NCBI RefSeq assembly: GCF_900130065.1
Contig: NZ_FQXV01000006.1
Coordinates: forward strand, 124,001 to 188,000
Direction of reading: 5' to 3'
DNA length: 64,000 bases
DNA from: Sporobacter termitidis DSM 10068
Lineage (GTDB): Bacteria; Bacillota; Clostridia; Oscillospirales; Oscillospiraceae
Each line of letters starts with the position of its first letter. Within the stretch, counting starts at the first letter, position 1. The notes below the pieces were generated by a model that made no database searches, was not told where the DNA came from, and saw nothing but the letters and a program-made list of their open reading frames with translations. Positions 1 to 8,044 of this stretch are shown piece after piece. The translations under genes and the position numbers were made by a program.

Positions 1-99
1 CTGAGAACGGCGTTTATCATATTCGCCGTACTTTGCGTCCTCGGGGTATTTGCCTCGCTGGTCCGGGGCAGGACCGGCGGCGGGGCCGAGGAGAACTGA
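1..99 (+). CDS. C-terminal end of a membrane protein (partial)
   Basis: An open frame runs from the first base of the window to a TGA at 97-99 and encodes about 32 residues. A hydrophobic stretch (AFIIFAVLCVLGVFASL) is followed by a short basic, glycine-rich and acidic tail. This pattern fits the last transmembrane helix and cytoplasmic tail of a transporter, for example of the MFS type, but nothing in 32 residues identifies the family. The following EFR1-like gene starts 34 bases downstream on the same strand and may be cotranscribed. The coding call rests on the clean hydrophobic profile and the stop just before a well-placed downstream start. Confidence 0.5.
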   Translation: MRTAFIIFAVLCVLGVFASLVRGRTGGGAEEN

Positions 100-133
100 G
101 CGCGCGTCGTCTGGCTGCTGTGAAAGGTTTTTT

Positions 134-1078
134 ATGAAGAAGGCCATCATTTATGTTTTCACCGGGACGGGAAACACGCGCCGCGCCGCGGATTTTATCG
201 CGCAAGCGCTGTCCGGGTTCCAAATCGACGCCGCCGTTTGGGAGGCGCGTGTCCCGCTGAATACGGCGCCGGACCCCAACGGCTTTGACTGCGCATTATT
301 CGGCTATCCGATCCACGCGTTCAACACCCCGCGCTTTTTCCTCCAGTTTGTAAAGACGCTGCCGAGCGTCCGCCGCCTACCGGCGTTCATTTTCAGGACC
401 TCCGGGGAGCCCTTTGGCGCCAACAGCGCCTCCAGCCGGTCCCTTGTCCGCATACTGAGGAAAAAAGGCTTTATTCCCATGCTGGACCGGCAGCTGCTCA
501 TGCCGTACAACATCGTTTTCCGCTATAACGACGCGCTGGCAAAGCAGATGTATCTGCACACGAGGGACATGGCGCTCGTCATCGCATACCGGATCGCCGC
601 CGGGAAAAAGCAGGCGCTCCGTTACGCGCCCTGGGCTGTTTTGCTGACGTATCTGTTCCGGCTGCAGTGGCTGGGCGCCTGGATCAACGGGCCGCTCATC
701 CACGCCGACAAGGGGTCCTGCATCGGCTGCGGCCATTGCGCGGCCATGTGCCCGCTGCAGAACATCCGTCTCACCGGCGGCTATCCGTGCTTTTCGCATC
801 GCTGCGCGATGTGCATGGGCTGCGCGTTCCGCTGCCCGAAGGACGCCGTCCGCCTGGGTCTGCTGGACGGCTGGCGGGTCAACGGGGAATATCCGTTTGA
901 AAAGCTGGCGGCGGACGACGGCGTCCCGCCAACGTACATCGACGAAAACACTGCCGGTTATTTTCGCCTCTTCCGGCCGTATTACGAGCGCACGTATCGG
1001 GAGATCGCCGCCGTAAAGACCGAGCTGGCAAAGGCGGCTCCCGCGGCCGCGGGACGCCGGACAGAAGCCCCGCGGTGA
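134..1078 (+). CDS. EFR1-like flavodoxin/4Fe-4S ferredoxin fusion protein
   Basis: A 314-residue protein starting at ATG 134, where MKKAIIYVFTGTGNTRRAA begins a flavodoxin-like fold. The TGTGNT loop at residues 10-15 is the typical FMN-phosphate loop. The C-terminal third carries two ferredoxin clusters, CIGCGHCAAMCP near residue 197 and CAMCMGCAFRCP near 222, so it should hold two [4Fe-4S] centres. This order is that of the EFR1 family (flavodoxin then ferredoxin) common in anaerobic Firmicutes. The role is presumably electron transfer from a reduced ferredoxin or flavin to a partner; the partner is not evident. An upstream in-frame ATG at 50 would add 28 low-complexity residues overlapping the preceding gene and is unlikely. 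Confidence 0.85.
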   Translation: MKKAIIYVFTGTGNTRRAADFIAQALSGFQIDAAVWEARVPLNTAPDPNGFDCALFGYPIHAFNTPRFFLQFVKTLPSVRRLPAFIFRTSGEPFGANSASSRSLVRILRKKGFIPMLDRQLLMPYNIVFRYNDALAKQMYLHTRDMALVIAYRIAAGKKQALRYAPWAVLLTYLFRLQWLGAWINGPLIHADKGSCIGCGHCAAMCPLQNIRLTGGYPCFSHRCAMCMGCAFRCPKDAVRLGLLDGWRVNGEYPFEKLAADDGVPPTYIDENTAGYFRLFRPYYERTYREIAAVKTELAKAAPAAAGRRTEAPR

Positions 1079-1103
1079 AGGCCGCTTTTTCCCCGAACGC
1101 ACG

Positions 1104-1150
1104 ATACCCCGGGATACGCGCCGCAGAAGCGGCACGGTATCCCGGGGTAT
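1104..1150. repeat. Inverted repeat between convergent genes
   Basis: ATACCCCGGGATAC at 1104-1117 is exactly complementary to 1137-1150, with a 19-base spacer. It lies between the convergent ends of the EFR1-like gene (stop 1078) and the URO-D gene (stop 1172), where a shared terminator is expected. No clear T-run follows on either strand, so it may only be a transcript-end stabilising stem. Confidence 0.5.
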
Positions 1151-1171
1151 GATTTATGTATGACAAATACC

Positions 1172-2164
1172 TTATTTGAACATGACCTTGCTCATATTGT
1201 CGATCTCTTTTGAAAGCGCCTCGTAGACGCCGGGATAGTTGCTCATGGGCAGGCCCTGGGACGCGCTGGGGATGAAGTTCAGCTTGCCGCACTCCTCGCA
1301 GGCGCGCCTGACCTCCCGGGCGACGATCTCCTGGGTCCAGCCGTTGAAATCGACGTCGGCGCTGTTGATGCCGCCCATAAAGGTGATCTGGTTTTTATAC
1401 TTTTTAAGCAGCTCGGGGATATTGTTCGCCTTCATCACGCCCTGCCAGATGTCGATGCCCATATCGATCATGAACGGGACGAGCGTGGCGGCGTACGAGT
1501 CGGAGTGGTGCATGATGACCTTGACGCCGTGGGACTTATAATAGCCGTACAGCTTTTTATAGGAGGGCAGCAGGAATTCCTCGAACATGTCGGGGGAAAT
1601 AAAGGTGGATATCTGGGTACCCCAGTCGTCGTGATGGAAGAACGCGTCCGGCTTGAGGTATTTGCACACCTGCTCGGCGTAGCGCAGCTCGAACTCCGTG
1701 ATATAGTCGATGAGCTCCTGCATGGCCTCCGGCTCTTCATAAAATGCCACGAGGCATCTGGAAATCTCCATCAGGTAATGGGTCTCCTCAAAGATACCCG
1801 GCGCGTAAAACAGCGTGGCAAAATACTCGTTCCGGTCGATCTTCTCCATAGCGGCGATGCTCTGCTCCCACTCGGACGCGGGGAAATCCACCTTGGGCGC
1901 CTTGACGTAATCGCGCCATTTGGCAACATCCTTGACGACGATATGCGCCTCGTCGTGCACGGGGAACGCACCGGGGGTGCCTTCCGGCCAGGAGCGGGTG
2001 ACGCCCCACGCGTCCAGCACATCGCGCTGCCCGTATGCCGGCATCAGGCTCTGCCGCGTGACCGGCGTATCGTACATGATCGCGAAGGGCTCGTACTGGT
2101 TGACGAAGCGGTCGGGCTTTCCCCCGGTGATCGTCTCCAGCAGGTTTTGTCTTTTTGTCAGCAT
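1172..2164 (-). CDS. Uroporphyrinogen decarboxylase (URO-D) family protein 1
   Basis: A 330-residue protein of the URO-D/methylcobamide:CoM methyltransferase fold. Start ATG 2164 (MLTKRQNLLE) is preceded by GAAAGGAAG; the longer frame adds 14 residues without a ribosome site. Visible landmarks are HHDDWG, SPDMFEEFLLPSYKKL, the MHHSDS strand and the GID-type WQGV segment, which closely parallel the URO-D protein at 55990-56985. The heme-enzyme N-terminal signature is not seen, and no heme genes are nearby, so a secondary-metabolic role (methyl transfer or decarboxylation) is likelier than HemE. Zinc-type H-x-C-x(n)-C ligands of MtaA/CmuA are not evident. It stands alone on the minus strand, far from its three paralogues. 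Confidence 0.75.
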   Translation of the reverse strand: MLTKRQNLLETITGGKPDRFVNQYEPFAIMYDTPVTRQSLMPAYGQRDVLDAWGVTRSWPEGTPGAFPVHDEAHIVVKDVAKWRDYVKAPKVDFPASEWEQSIAAMEKIDRNEYFATLFYAPGIFEETHYLMEISRCLVAFYEEPEAMQELIDYITEFELRYAEQVCKYLKPDAFFHHDDWGTQISTFISPDMFEEFLLPSYKKLYGYYKSHGVKVIMHHSDSYAATLVPFMIDMGIDIWQGVMKANNIPELLKKYKNQITFMGGINSADVDFNGWTQEIVAREVRRACEECGKLNFIPSASQGLPMSNYPGVYEALSKEIDNMSKVMFK

Positions 2165-2352
2165 AAACAACTTCCTTTCAAGGTATACGGCAGGCATGGC
2201 CCTCATTCCGCGGCTCTGCCATCGAGCTGCAGCGCTCTCCTGCCGATCTGTAATTAAGTTGATTATACCTCTGTTTCTCCCGTCCGCGCAACCTCGATTT
2301 CCCGGCGGGAAGTACCATAACGCGCTTGGCCGCCGCGTCCCTGTTTCACTGT

Positions 2353-3372
2353 TTAAACGGGTATTGTTACATCGCCTATTGTGACGCTCTCAACATCCTC
2401 CAGATTGATAATGCTCTTGAAGCGGTAAAAAAGCTGGTTTTCGTAAATCATGTTATCTTCATCTATCAGGTAATAACCGAACGACTTATTTCCCAATCCG
2501 ACATCATCATACGTCAGTTGGCTGCCGTCTTTAAAGTTTACGACAGGCCGGGCACTCCCCACGATATCGTCGCCTCTGACAAGCACGCACAACGACATCG
2601 GCGATATCACAAGCCTTGTAACGGTGTCTTTGCTGCCGTTGATGCTCAAAGGCTTGTTCACTTCAATCGTTTTACTTGTATCTGCAAAGTTGAATTCCCA
2701 TTTCAGATCCCATTTGCCTTCCACAAGCGGTACGAATTTTGTCCTTATTGTCCCGACGTTTTCTGTTGGCGGCTGGATGTCCGGATAATAGCCTAAATTT
2801 AAAAATTCAAGTTCAAGATATCCGTTTTCAGAAGGCGCTGTCCTCTGGAGATAAATCAGCGCCGTCCTTTTATTTGCGGTTTGCTCCAGAATTTCCGTTG
2901 ACTGGGTACCAAAAGTATAACCCTTGTCCGGCTTCACCATTGGCGCATCAAGGTGGCTAAACTCCCATGTGACGCCGTCGTTCAATGTCATGTCCTTGGG
3001 GACGGTCATTTCATATAAGACATAGATACCGTAGCTGTCCGCCAGCGTCTGCTTAACCGTTATGGTTACGCTGTTCTTGGTAAGCGTTGCCTCCGGTGTG
3101 CCCACGGCGCCGCTGAGCGTCTCCATTTGTTTTTCGCTCGGCTTAAGATATTCGATGAGTTTTTCGTCCCATCCAAGGCTTATGGCAAGCGCAGTCGTCG
3201 CGGTGAGAACGCATACGGCGATAACTGCGGCTATTAAGGCGAATCTCTTGGTTGTGCGTTTTACAGGTGCTATTCTTTTTCTGCTTTCCAGGATTATCTT
3301 CAGCATTTTTTGCTTTTGTGCCTGGTTCGGAGTTATTTTATCAGCGCTGCTTTTTAAATCATTCTTATCCAT
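2353..3372 (-). CDS. DUF4179 membrane protein, probable anti-sigma factor
   Basis: A 339-residue protein starting at ATG 3372 behind GGAGGATATTGAAA. Residues 1-40 are polar and basic, followed by one transmembrane helix (FALIAAVIAVCVLTATTALAI) and an approximately 270-residue outer domain rich in beta strands. This is the DUF4179 layout, generally encoded next to ECF sigma factors. Its start overlaps the end of the upstream sigma gene (sigma stop 3365-3367), so translation is probably coupled, which supports a sigma/anti-sigma pair. The signal sensed by the outer domain is unknown. No typical zinc anti-sigma H-x3-C-x2-C motif is seen in the N-terminus. Confidence 0.75.
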   Translation of the reverse strand: MDKNDLKSSADKITPNQAQKQKMLKIILESRKRIAPVKRTTKRFALIAAVIAVCVLTATTALAISLGWDEKLIEYLKPSEKQMETLSGAVGTPEATLTKNSVTITVKQTLADSYGIYVLYEMTVPKDMTLNDGVTWEFSHLDAPMVKPDKGYTFGTQSTEILEQTANKRTALIYLQRTAPSENGYLELEFLNLGYYPDIQPPTENVGTIRTKFVPLVEGKWDLKWEFNFADTSKTIEVNKPLSINGSKDTVTRLVISPMSLCVLVRGDDIVGSARPVVNFKDGSQLTYDDVGLGNKSFGYYLIDEDNMIYENQLFYRFKSIINLEDVESVTIGDVTIPV

Positions 3373-3865
3373 TTTCAATATCCTCCTCAAGCAAAAGCTT
3401 CAATTTTTTTCTTGCCGTCCGCAAACGTGTCCGCAGCGTGGCATGGTTGACTTTGAGCATCTCAGCAATTTCATCCGTCTTATACCCTTCATAATAATGA
3501 AGATATATCGGCAATTTATATTTTTCCTCCAATGCAGTGATTCTGTCCCAAATATCATTTCCAAGGGCATCCGGCAAACAGGTCTGCTCTATAACAATTT
3601 CAGAATCCACTCGTTTTGAACGCCACCACCCTTTGAGCAAATTCCTGCAGGTGTTCTGTGCGGTCACGATAAGCCATGCCCTCATATGCTCCTCGCTCTC
3701 GAATTCAGAGCCGGAAGTCATCAGCTTGATAAAAACCGTCTGCGCCGCGTCCTCCGCTTCCGGAACATTTTTTAGTGTCATTAAAGCAATCCGGTAGACG
3801 GTGTCGATATATTTATTGTAGATATCCGTCATTTCTTCATCCGTACGCAACAAAGAAACGCTCAT
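3365..3865 (-). CDS. ECF-type RNA polymerase sigma factor
   Basis: A 166-residue sigma-70 family protein with region 2 near residues 10-75 (YNKYIDTVYRIALMTLKNVPEAEDAAQTVFIKL; WLIVTAQNTCRNLLK) and region 4 at 105-155 (LPIYLHYYEGYKTDEIAEMLKVNHATLRTRLRTARKKLK, helix-turn-helix). ATG 3865 follows GGGAGGTGAGTGA, an ideal ribosome site. Length and lack of region 3 match the extracytoplasmic-function group. It overlaps the DUF4179 gene by a few bases and would release transcription when that protein is inactivated. The preceding intergenic region (3866-3960) is AT-rich and probably holds its own promoter, but no convincing autoregulatory -35/-10 pair could be fixed by eye. Confidence 0.88.
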   Translation of the reverse strand: MSVSLLRTDEEMTDIYNKYIDTVYRIALMTLKNVPEAEDAAQTVFIKLMTSGSEFESEEHMRAWLIVTAQNTCRNLLKGWWRSKRVDSEIVIEQTCLPDALGNDIWDRITALEEKYKLPIYLHYYEGYKTDEIAEMLKVNHATLRTRLRTARKKLKLLLEEDIENG

Positions 3866-3960
3866 TCACTCACCTCCCAAATTGCTTGTTCAATAATAAT
3901 ACAATTTACGACGCTAAAATGTTTTGCCCGCATTGAAATATTATCATATTTCCGTAAAAC

Positions 3961-4015
3961 AATAGACCACAGGGCGGCGCCCTGTGGTCTATTGTTCCGC
4001 CGGCTTCTCCGGCGG
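3961..4015 (-). terminator. Double-hairpin terminator of the FadR/AcnX operon
   Basis: Two adjacent stems lie just after the FadR-type gene when read on the minus strand: CCGCCGG/CCGGCGG (3997-4015, 5-base loop) and a perfect 15-bp stem AATAGACCACAGGGC with a 3-base loop (3961-3993). The second is followed on the minus strand by TGTTTTA. Intrinsic termination is the natural reading. Confidence 0.8.
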
Positions 4016-4049
4016 GAGGTTTTCAATTTTTCGTCTGCCCTCAGTACGC

Positions 4050-4733
4050 TTACATAAAAAACTGTTTTCCCTCATTCAAATGCAGCCTCATGTACTCCCT
4101 GGCTTTATCCGGCTGCTTATTGACGATGGCGGCGACAAGATCGTCCTGATACTTGCTCAAATACCGCGTCAGCAAAGACGCGTTCCAGTAGTAGGAATCA
4201 AGCAGGCCCTCGATAATCAGGGGTTCAAAGCGGGACAGGGTGTTGTTGTCGCAGCATTGGGCGATGGCCAGGTGAAAATCCGACGCGCTTTGAATCAGCT
4301 GGATGATCCCGATCAGTCCCTTATTGTAATCTTCAATCGACGCCGCCAGGTTTTTTGACGCATCTTTCAGTTTGGAAAGCAATACGGGGATCGCTTTCTC
4401 CGCGGCCAGCGCGGCGATCTCCGGCTCAAAAAGCAGACACATTTCATATAAGTCCCTGACCAGCTTGTGCTTGTCTAAAAAACGGTATCCCATCGGGTCT
4501 TTGATCATACCGGGGTTGCCGCAGACAAACGTACCGTTGCCGCGGCGTATTTCGACCACGTTAATCGCACAGAGCAATTTTATAGCTTCTCTGATCGTCG
4601 TCCTGCTGACCTGCAGGCTTTTAGCCAGCTCCATCTCGTTGGGTATCTTGTCACCGGCGCGGTATTCGCTGTTTATGATTTTTAAAATTTCATCAGCAGT
4701 TTGTTCAGATAAAGCTCTTTTAACGGTACTCAT
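4050..4733 (-). CDS. GntR-family regulator, FadR subfamily (FCD domain)
   Basis: A 227-residue protein with an N-terminal winged helix (residues 1-75: ELAKSLQVSRTTIREAIKLLCAINVVEIRRGNGTFV) and an all-helical FCD ligand domain (from about 90). Candidate metal/ligand residues of the FCD family are present in order: an Asp/Glu-rich helix (DLYEMCLLFEPEIAA), SDFHLAIAQ and EYMRLHLNEG. FCD regulators normally respond to small carboxylates. It is the last gene of the FAD oxidoreductase/AcnX/MFS operon, so it most likely represses that operon and is relieved by its substrate. Its operator may be the nested inverted repeat at 9437-9475. The ribosome site (AAAGG) is weak. Confidence 0.85.
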   Translation of the reverse strand: MSTVKRALSEQTADEILKIINSEYRAGDKIPNEMELAKSLQVSRTTIREAIKLLCAINVVEIRRGNGTFVCGNPGMIKDPMGYRFLDKHKLVRDLYEMCLLFEPEIAALAAEKAIPVLLSKLKDASKNLAASIEDYNKGLIGIIQLIQSASDFHLAIAQCCDNNTLSRFEPLIIEGLLDSYYWNASLLTRYLSKYQDDLVAAIVNKQPDKAREYMRLHLNEGKQFFM

Positions 4734-4866
4734 ACAAAGATGTATTTACCTTTCTTTTTTTCTGGCGAACCAACCGCGTCTCCGTGCATTGAATTGCCGG
4801 CGTAATTTTCATCATTATAACCGAATTGCACCGGCAATTCAATTCATTCGTCCACCGTCAACAATT

Positions 4867-6264
4867 CTATGAATGCGGCGCCTCGGACGGCGTTTGTTCG
4901 CCGGAGGAATACAATTTGGAAAAATGCCTGTCGTACTGTACGCCGAGGACATAGCTGAAAACCGCGCAGAATATAAACGGGATTGAAACGAAATAGAATA
5001 ATTTTGACATGGATATGCCGGTGGAGATGAGGATGCCGCCGATGACGGGGCCGATAATAGAGCCGATTTTTGCCAGGGCATTCGATATGCCGGAGCCCTT
5101 CGCCCTGATCCTGACCGGATACATGTTCGGAACGATGGAGGTGATCGACGTGTGCTCGCCGTTCATAAAGAAGGAATTGATGCACATCCAGACAAGTAAA
5201 ATGCCGCCGGTCGCCCCGCCTGTCAGGGCGGTGAACAGTATCGCCAGGAGCGGCCATATGAAGCCCCACCTGAAGCCCATTTTATCCAGCCATACGCCGA
5301 TGAGCGCGGTGCCGAGTATTCCGAACAGGCCGCTCGTGCCCATCAGGGAAGACGCGTGCGCGGCGGTCAGGCCTTTTAAAACAAGCACCTGAGGCATCCA
5401 GTTGCCGATAAAGAAAACAGCCAGCGAGCTGATGATGTAGTAGAGCCAGAGCATCGGAGACACCCACGCCAGCTTGCCGGCGAAGAGCTCCTTCGGGGAA
5501 TATTTCTCTTTTTTCTTTTCGGTTTTTATGGCGACGAACTGCGTCGTGTCATCAATTTGAAGGTCCGGAGATATCCGTTTGACGATACGAATCAATGTCT
5601 CTCTTCTCTGGGGGGTATTCAAATTCAGCGACAGCCATCTCGCCGATTCCGGCAGGAAAATCGCCAGGCAGACGATAACGGGAATCGGAATAATGAACCC
5701 GAGCAGGAAGATGGAACGCCAGCCGTAGGCCGGCATCATGCCCGCGGCGATATACGAGCCCAGCGTACTGCCGACCATAAAGCCTGAAAACATGATCGAC
5801 ACAAATTTGGCCTTGGAATTTTGCGGGGCGTATTCACTTGTCATCGTCATGGCGACCGGTACGGCGCCGCCGACGCCAAAGCCGGTGATCAGGCGGATGA
5901 TGACGAGCTGCGACAAGGTTCTGGAAAAATAAAGGCAGAGGGAAAGCACCGTAAAAATGGCCGCGCCGATAAGCAGGGTTCCTTTCCTGCCGATTCTGTC
6001 GGAGATGGCGCCGAACACCACCGCGCCGATCATCCAGCCGAAGGTCGCCACGGAGAACACGGGGCCGAACATGGCGGCCTCAATATTCCATTCTTTCATG
6101 ATCAGCGGCGAGGCGTTGGAGATGATGCCGTAATCGTATCCATCCATCAAAAGAATGCAGAAGCACAAAATCATGACGATGACAGAGACCTTGCTGATTT
6201 TCGAGCCGAGAATATCTTCAATATTAAGGGCAGACGAACCGGGAGAATTTCCAGCTGTATTCAT
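4867..6264 (-). CDS. MFS transporter, AAHS (aromatic acid/organic acid:H+ symporter)-like
   Basis: A 465-residue protein with 12 hydrophobic helices. The loop 2-3 signature GAISDRIGRKGTLLIG and ITGFGVGGAVPVAMTMTSEY in helix 4 are typical of MFS carriers of the aromatic acid/sugar-acid branch, and a long central loop separates the halves (about residues 205-255). ATG 6264 sits behind TAGGAGG. It lies downstream of the aconitase X subunits and upstream of the FadR regulator, all on one strand, and should import the organic acid that the operon degrades. The exact substrate cannot be assigned. Confidence 0.85.
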   Translation of the reverse strand: MNTAGNSPGSSALNIEDILGSKISKVSVIVMILCFCILLMDGYDYGIISNASPLIMKEWNIEAAMFGPVFSVATFGWMIGAVVFGAISDRIGRKGTLLIGAAIFTVLSLCLYFSRTLSQLVIIRLITGFGVGGAVPVAMTMTSEYAPQNSKAKFVSIMFSGFMVGSTLGSYIAAGMMPAYGWRSIFLLGFIIPIPVIVCLAIFLPESARWLSLNLNTPQRRETLIRIVKRISPDLQIDDTTQFVAIKTEKKKEKYSPKELFAGKLAWVSPMLWLYYIISSLAVFFIGNWMPQVLVLKGLTAAHASSLMGTSGLFGILGTALIGVWLDKMGFRWGFIWPLLAILFTALTGGATGGILLVWMCINSFFMNGEHTSITSIVPNMYPVRIRAKGSGISNALAKIGSIIGPVIGGILISTGISMSKLFYFVSIPFIFCAVFSYVLGVQYDRHFSKLYSSGEQTPSEAPHS

Positions 6265-6341
6265 CGAATAACCTCCTAAAATTTAATATCTCTCGTACAA
6301 AGACGCAATACGGCGTACAAGCTTTTCAAGTCCCGGTAAAA

Positions 6342-6755
6342 TTAATCCTTGCTTGTGATTTCAACAACGCCCTTGTCGGCATCCACCCTGACCCAATCTC
6401 CCGTTTTGATCAGCTGAAGCGGGTCCCGGTCGAAATCGGTCATTGCCGGGGCATGGACGACAACGGCGCCCACCGCGATCTTCGAATTCATGACGTTAAA
6501 GAGCATCGCCTTCGGGGCGCTGCCGTTCAATCTGGTCGACTGAAAAACGCCCGACCAGCCCGAGGAGCCCTTTGCCCCCGGAAAAACGAGCACCTTATCC
6601 TTAAAGCTCTGGCCGTGCAATTCATGCCGGAGCTCTATGACCGTTCCCGTCGCGGGGTCGACCCCGCCCCAGCCGGAAATCATCTCCGAGGTGACCAGGG
6701 CCTCTCCCTCGGCGCATCCGCCGACGACCATCCTGCCATGCAAAATCGTTTTCAT
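6342..6755 (-). CDS. Aconitase X swivel domain, small subunit
   Basis: A 137-residue protein starting at ATG 6755, sharing the bases ATGA with the stop of the large-subunit gene, so the two are translationally coupled. The sequence MKTILHGRMVVGGCAEGEALVTSEMISGWGGVDP with FPGAKGSSGWSGVFQ is characteristic of the AcnX small (DUF126) swivel domain; the conserved GxxG/SGW-type loop supplies the catalytic Ser in the family. AcnX enzymes are Fe-S dehydratases known to act on cis-3-hydroxyproline or on mevalonate 5-phosphate. Here the subunits are separate rather than fused. The mevalonate role is archaeal, so a catabolic hydroxy-acid or hydroxy-imino-acid dehydratase is inferred. Confidence 0.85.
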   Translation of the reverse strand: MKTILHGRMVVGGCAEGEALVTSEMISGWGGVDPATGTVIELRHELHGQSFKDKVLVFPGAKGSSGWSGVFQSTRLNGSAPKAMLFNVMNSKIAVGAVVVHAPAMTDFDRDPLQLIKTGDWVRVDADKGVVEITSKD

Positions 6756-8023
6756 TTCAACGCACCCTCCCAACGGCCGGTAACGGCGGCATTTACACAT
6801 TCCTCCGTCGTGCCGTACCAGGACTCAATCCCCATCATCGACGGCAGATAGTGCGCCTGCTTGGCCGAGTTCGTGGCCAGGACGCGCGTCCCCTTCGGCA
6901 TCAGATGGCCAAGCGCCGGGCATGTATCGCTCATCAAAACGCCGCCGGCGGACTCGATGACCTTGTCGTACCCGTTGCGCTTTGCCAAATCCTTGATCGC
7001 CCTTGGCACAAGGACCCACAGGCTCGAACCGCCCTTTATACGCTTGCCTTCCAGCAGGTCGCAGATCTCCTGAACCTGCTGAATGGAATTATGCGGACAG
7101 CCGAACATGACAAAATCGACGTCTGTGTTCTTCCCGATCATGTTTAACTGCTCGTAGGCGTATTTCCGCTCCTCGGGCCCGTATTTCAGGGTGAACGCGG
7201 GCGTCCTGCCGCCAAACGCTTCTTCCACCGTGTGGGCGTCCGCCGTTATCCCGGGGATGTGGTACATCTCCACGCCGCCGGAGGACGCGGTGGCAGCGCC
7301 GAACTGCTTCAATTCGTCCCGCGAGGGGACAATTTTTATGCCGTCCAGAACGGGCACCTTTTCACCCACCATTTTCCCTATGTAGTAGCCCAGCAGCCCC
7401 CATTCCATGAGCCCCTCGACCTTGAGCTCCACATTCACCAGATGCGAGCCGAGCCGGTGCTCGTCGGTATGGAAGCCCCAATATGGGATTTTGCCGGTCA
7501 GCATCGCGGCCGTCGTGCTGGTGTTGCCCTCGCAGTTTGTGCGGGCGCCCAGCACCGAATTGATATAGACGACGGCGGAGGATTCCATCCAGGCGCAGTG
7601 CTCTCCCTTGACGGGCACATTCCCCACCAGATACGGCGTGCACGTGCACATGAGCTGAACGCCTATTTTTGAAAGCCATTCCTCATTGGCTTTAAACCGC
7701 CTGTAATCCTCCTCGTCCTTCCCCTCAATATCACAGTACTCCGGGTCCATGTCCGTTTCAAACTGGCAGGAGAACGCCTTGACCTTTGGGAATTCGAGCG
7801 TCTCCTCGCTGTCGAGTCCGGTGAGCGAAAAGAGTGCGTCGAAGCTGCCGAATTTCCTGTAGCTGGCTCTGTCCGCGATCATATACCCGCCGACATTGTT
7901 GGTGTTGACGAGCCTTTCGGCGCCCAGCGCCGTGCCGTACTTGACAAGGAATTCAATTGCCTTTTGGCGTGTCTTTCCTTCCTTTCCGTCGAGCATCGCC
8001 TTTTCGTCGTCTGTTAAGATCAT
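6752..8023 (-). CDS. Aconitase X catalytic domain, large subunit
   Basis: A 423-residue DUF521/AcnX protein of full family length. Candidate Fe-S or active-site cysteines are at 126/128 (CTCTP), 143, 164 (RTNCEGN) and 368 (SDTCPALG), and the typical GYPYFGFHTDEHRLGSHLV-like segment reads WGFHTDEHR here. The product forms a heterodimer with the small subunit encoded 4 bases into its stop. Family members dehydrate hydroxylated substrates using a [2Fe-2S] or [4Fe-4S] centre. The neighbouring FAD oxidoreductase and MFS carrier suggest a pathway in which a hydroxy-carboxylate is imported, oxidised or reduced, and dehydrated. Substrate is unresolved. Confidence 0.88.
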   Translation of the reverse strand: MILTDDEKAMLDGKEGKTRQKAIEFLVKYGTALGAERLVNTNNVGGYMIADRASYRKFGSFDALFSLTGLDSEETLEFPKVKAFSCQFETDMDPEYCDIEGKDEEDYRRFKANEEWLSKIGVQLMCTCTPYLVGNVPVKGEHCAWMESSAVVYINSVLGARTNCEGNTSTTAAMLTGKIPYWGFHTDEHRLGSHLVNVELKVEGLMEWGLLGYYIGKMVGEKVPVLDGIKIVPSRDELKQFGAATASSGGVEMYHIPGITADAHTVEEAFGGRTPAFTLKYGPEERKYAYEQLNMIGKNTDVDFVMFGCPHNSIQQVQEICDLLEGKRIKGGSSLWVLVPRAIKDLAKRNGYDKVIESAGGVLMSDTCPALGHLMPKGTRVLATNSAKQAHYLPSMMGIESWYGTTEECVNAAVTGRWEGALK

Positions 8024-8044
8024 GAAATCAACCCCCTCAAAAAT

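Noticed and set aside
1104-1150. Intrinsic terminator
   Set aside because: The stem is perfect but lacks a T-run on either strand; kept only as an inverted repeat.
3866-3960. ECF autoregulated promoter
   Set aside because: A CGTC word is present, but no -35 with correct spacing could be defended.
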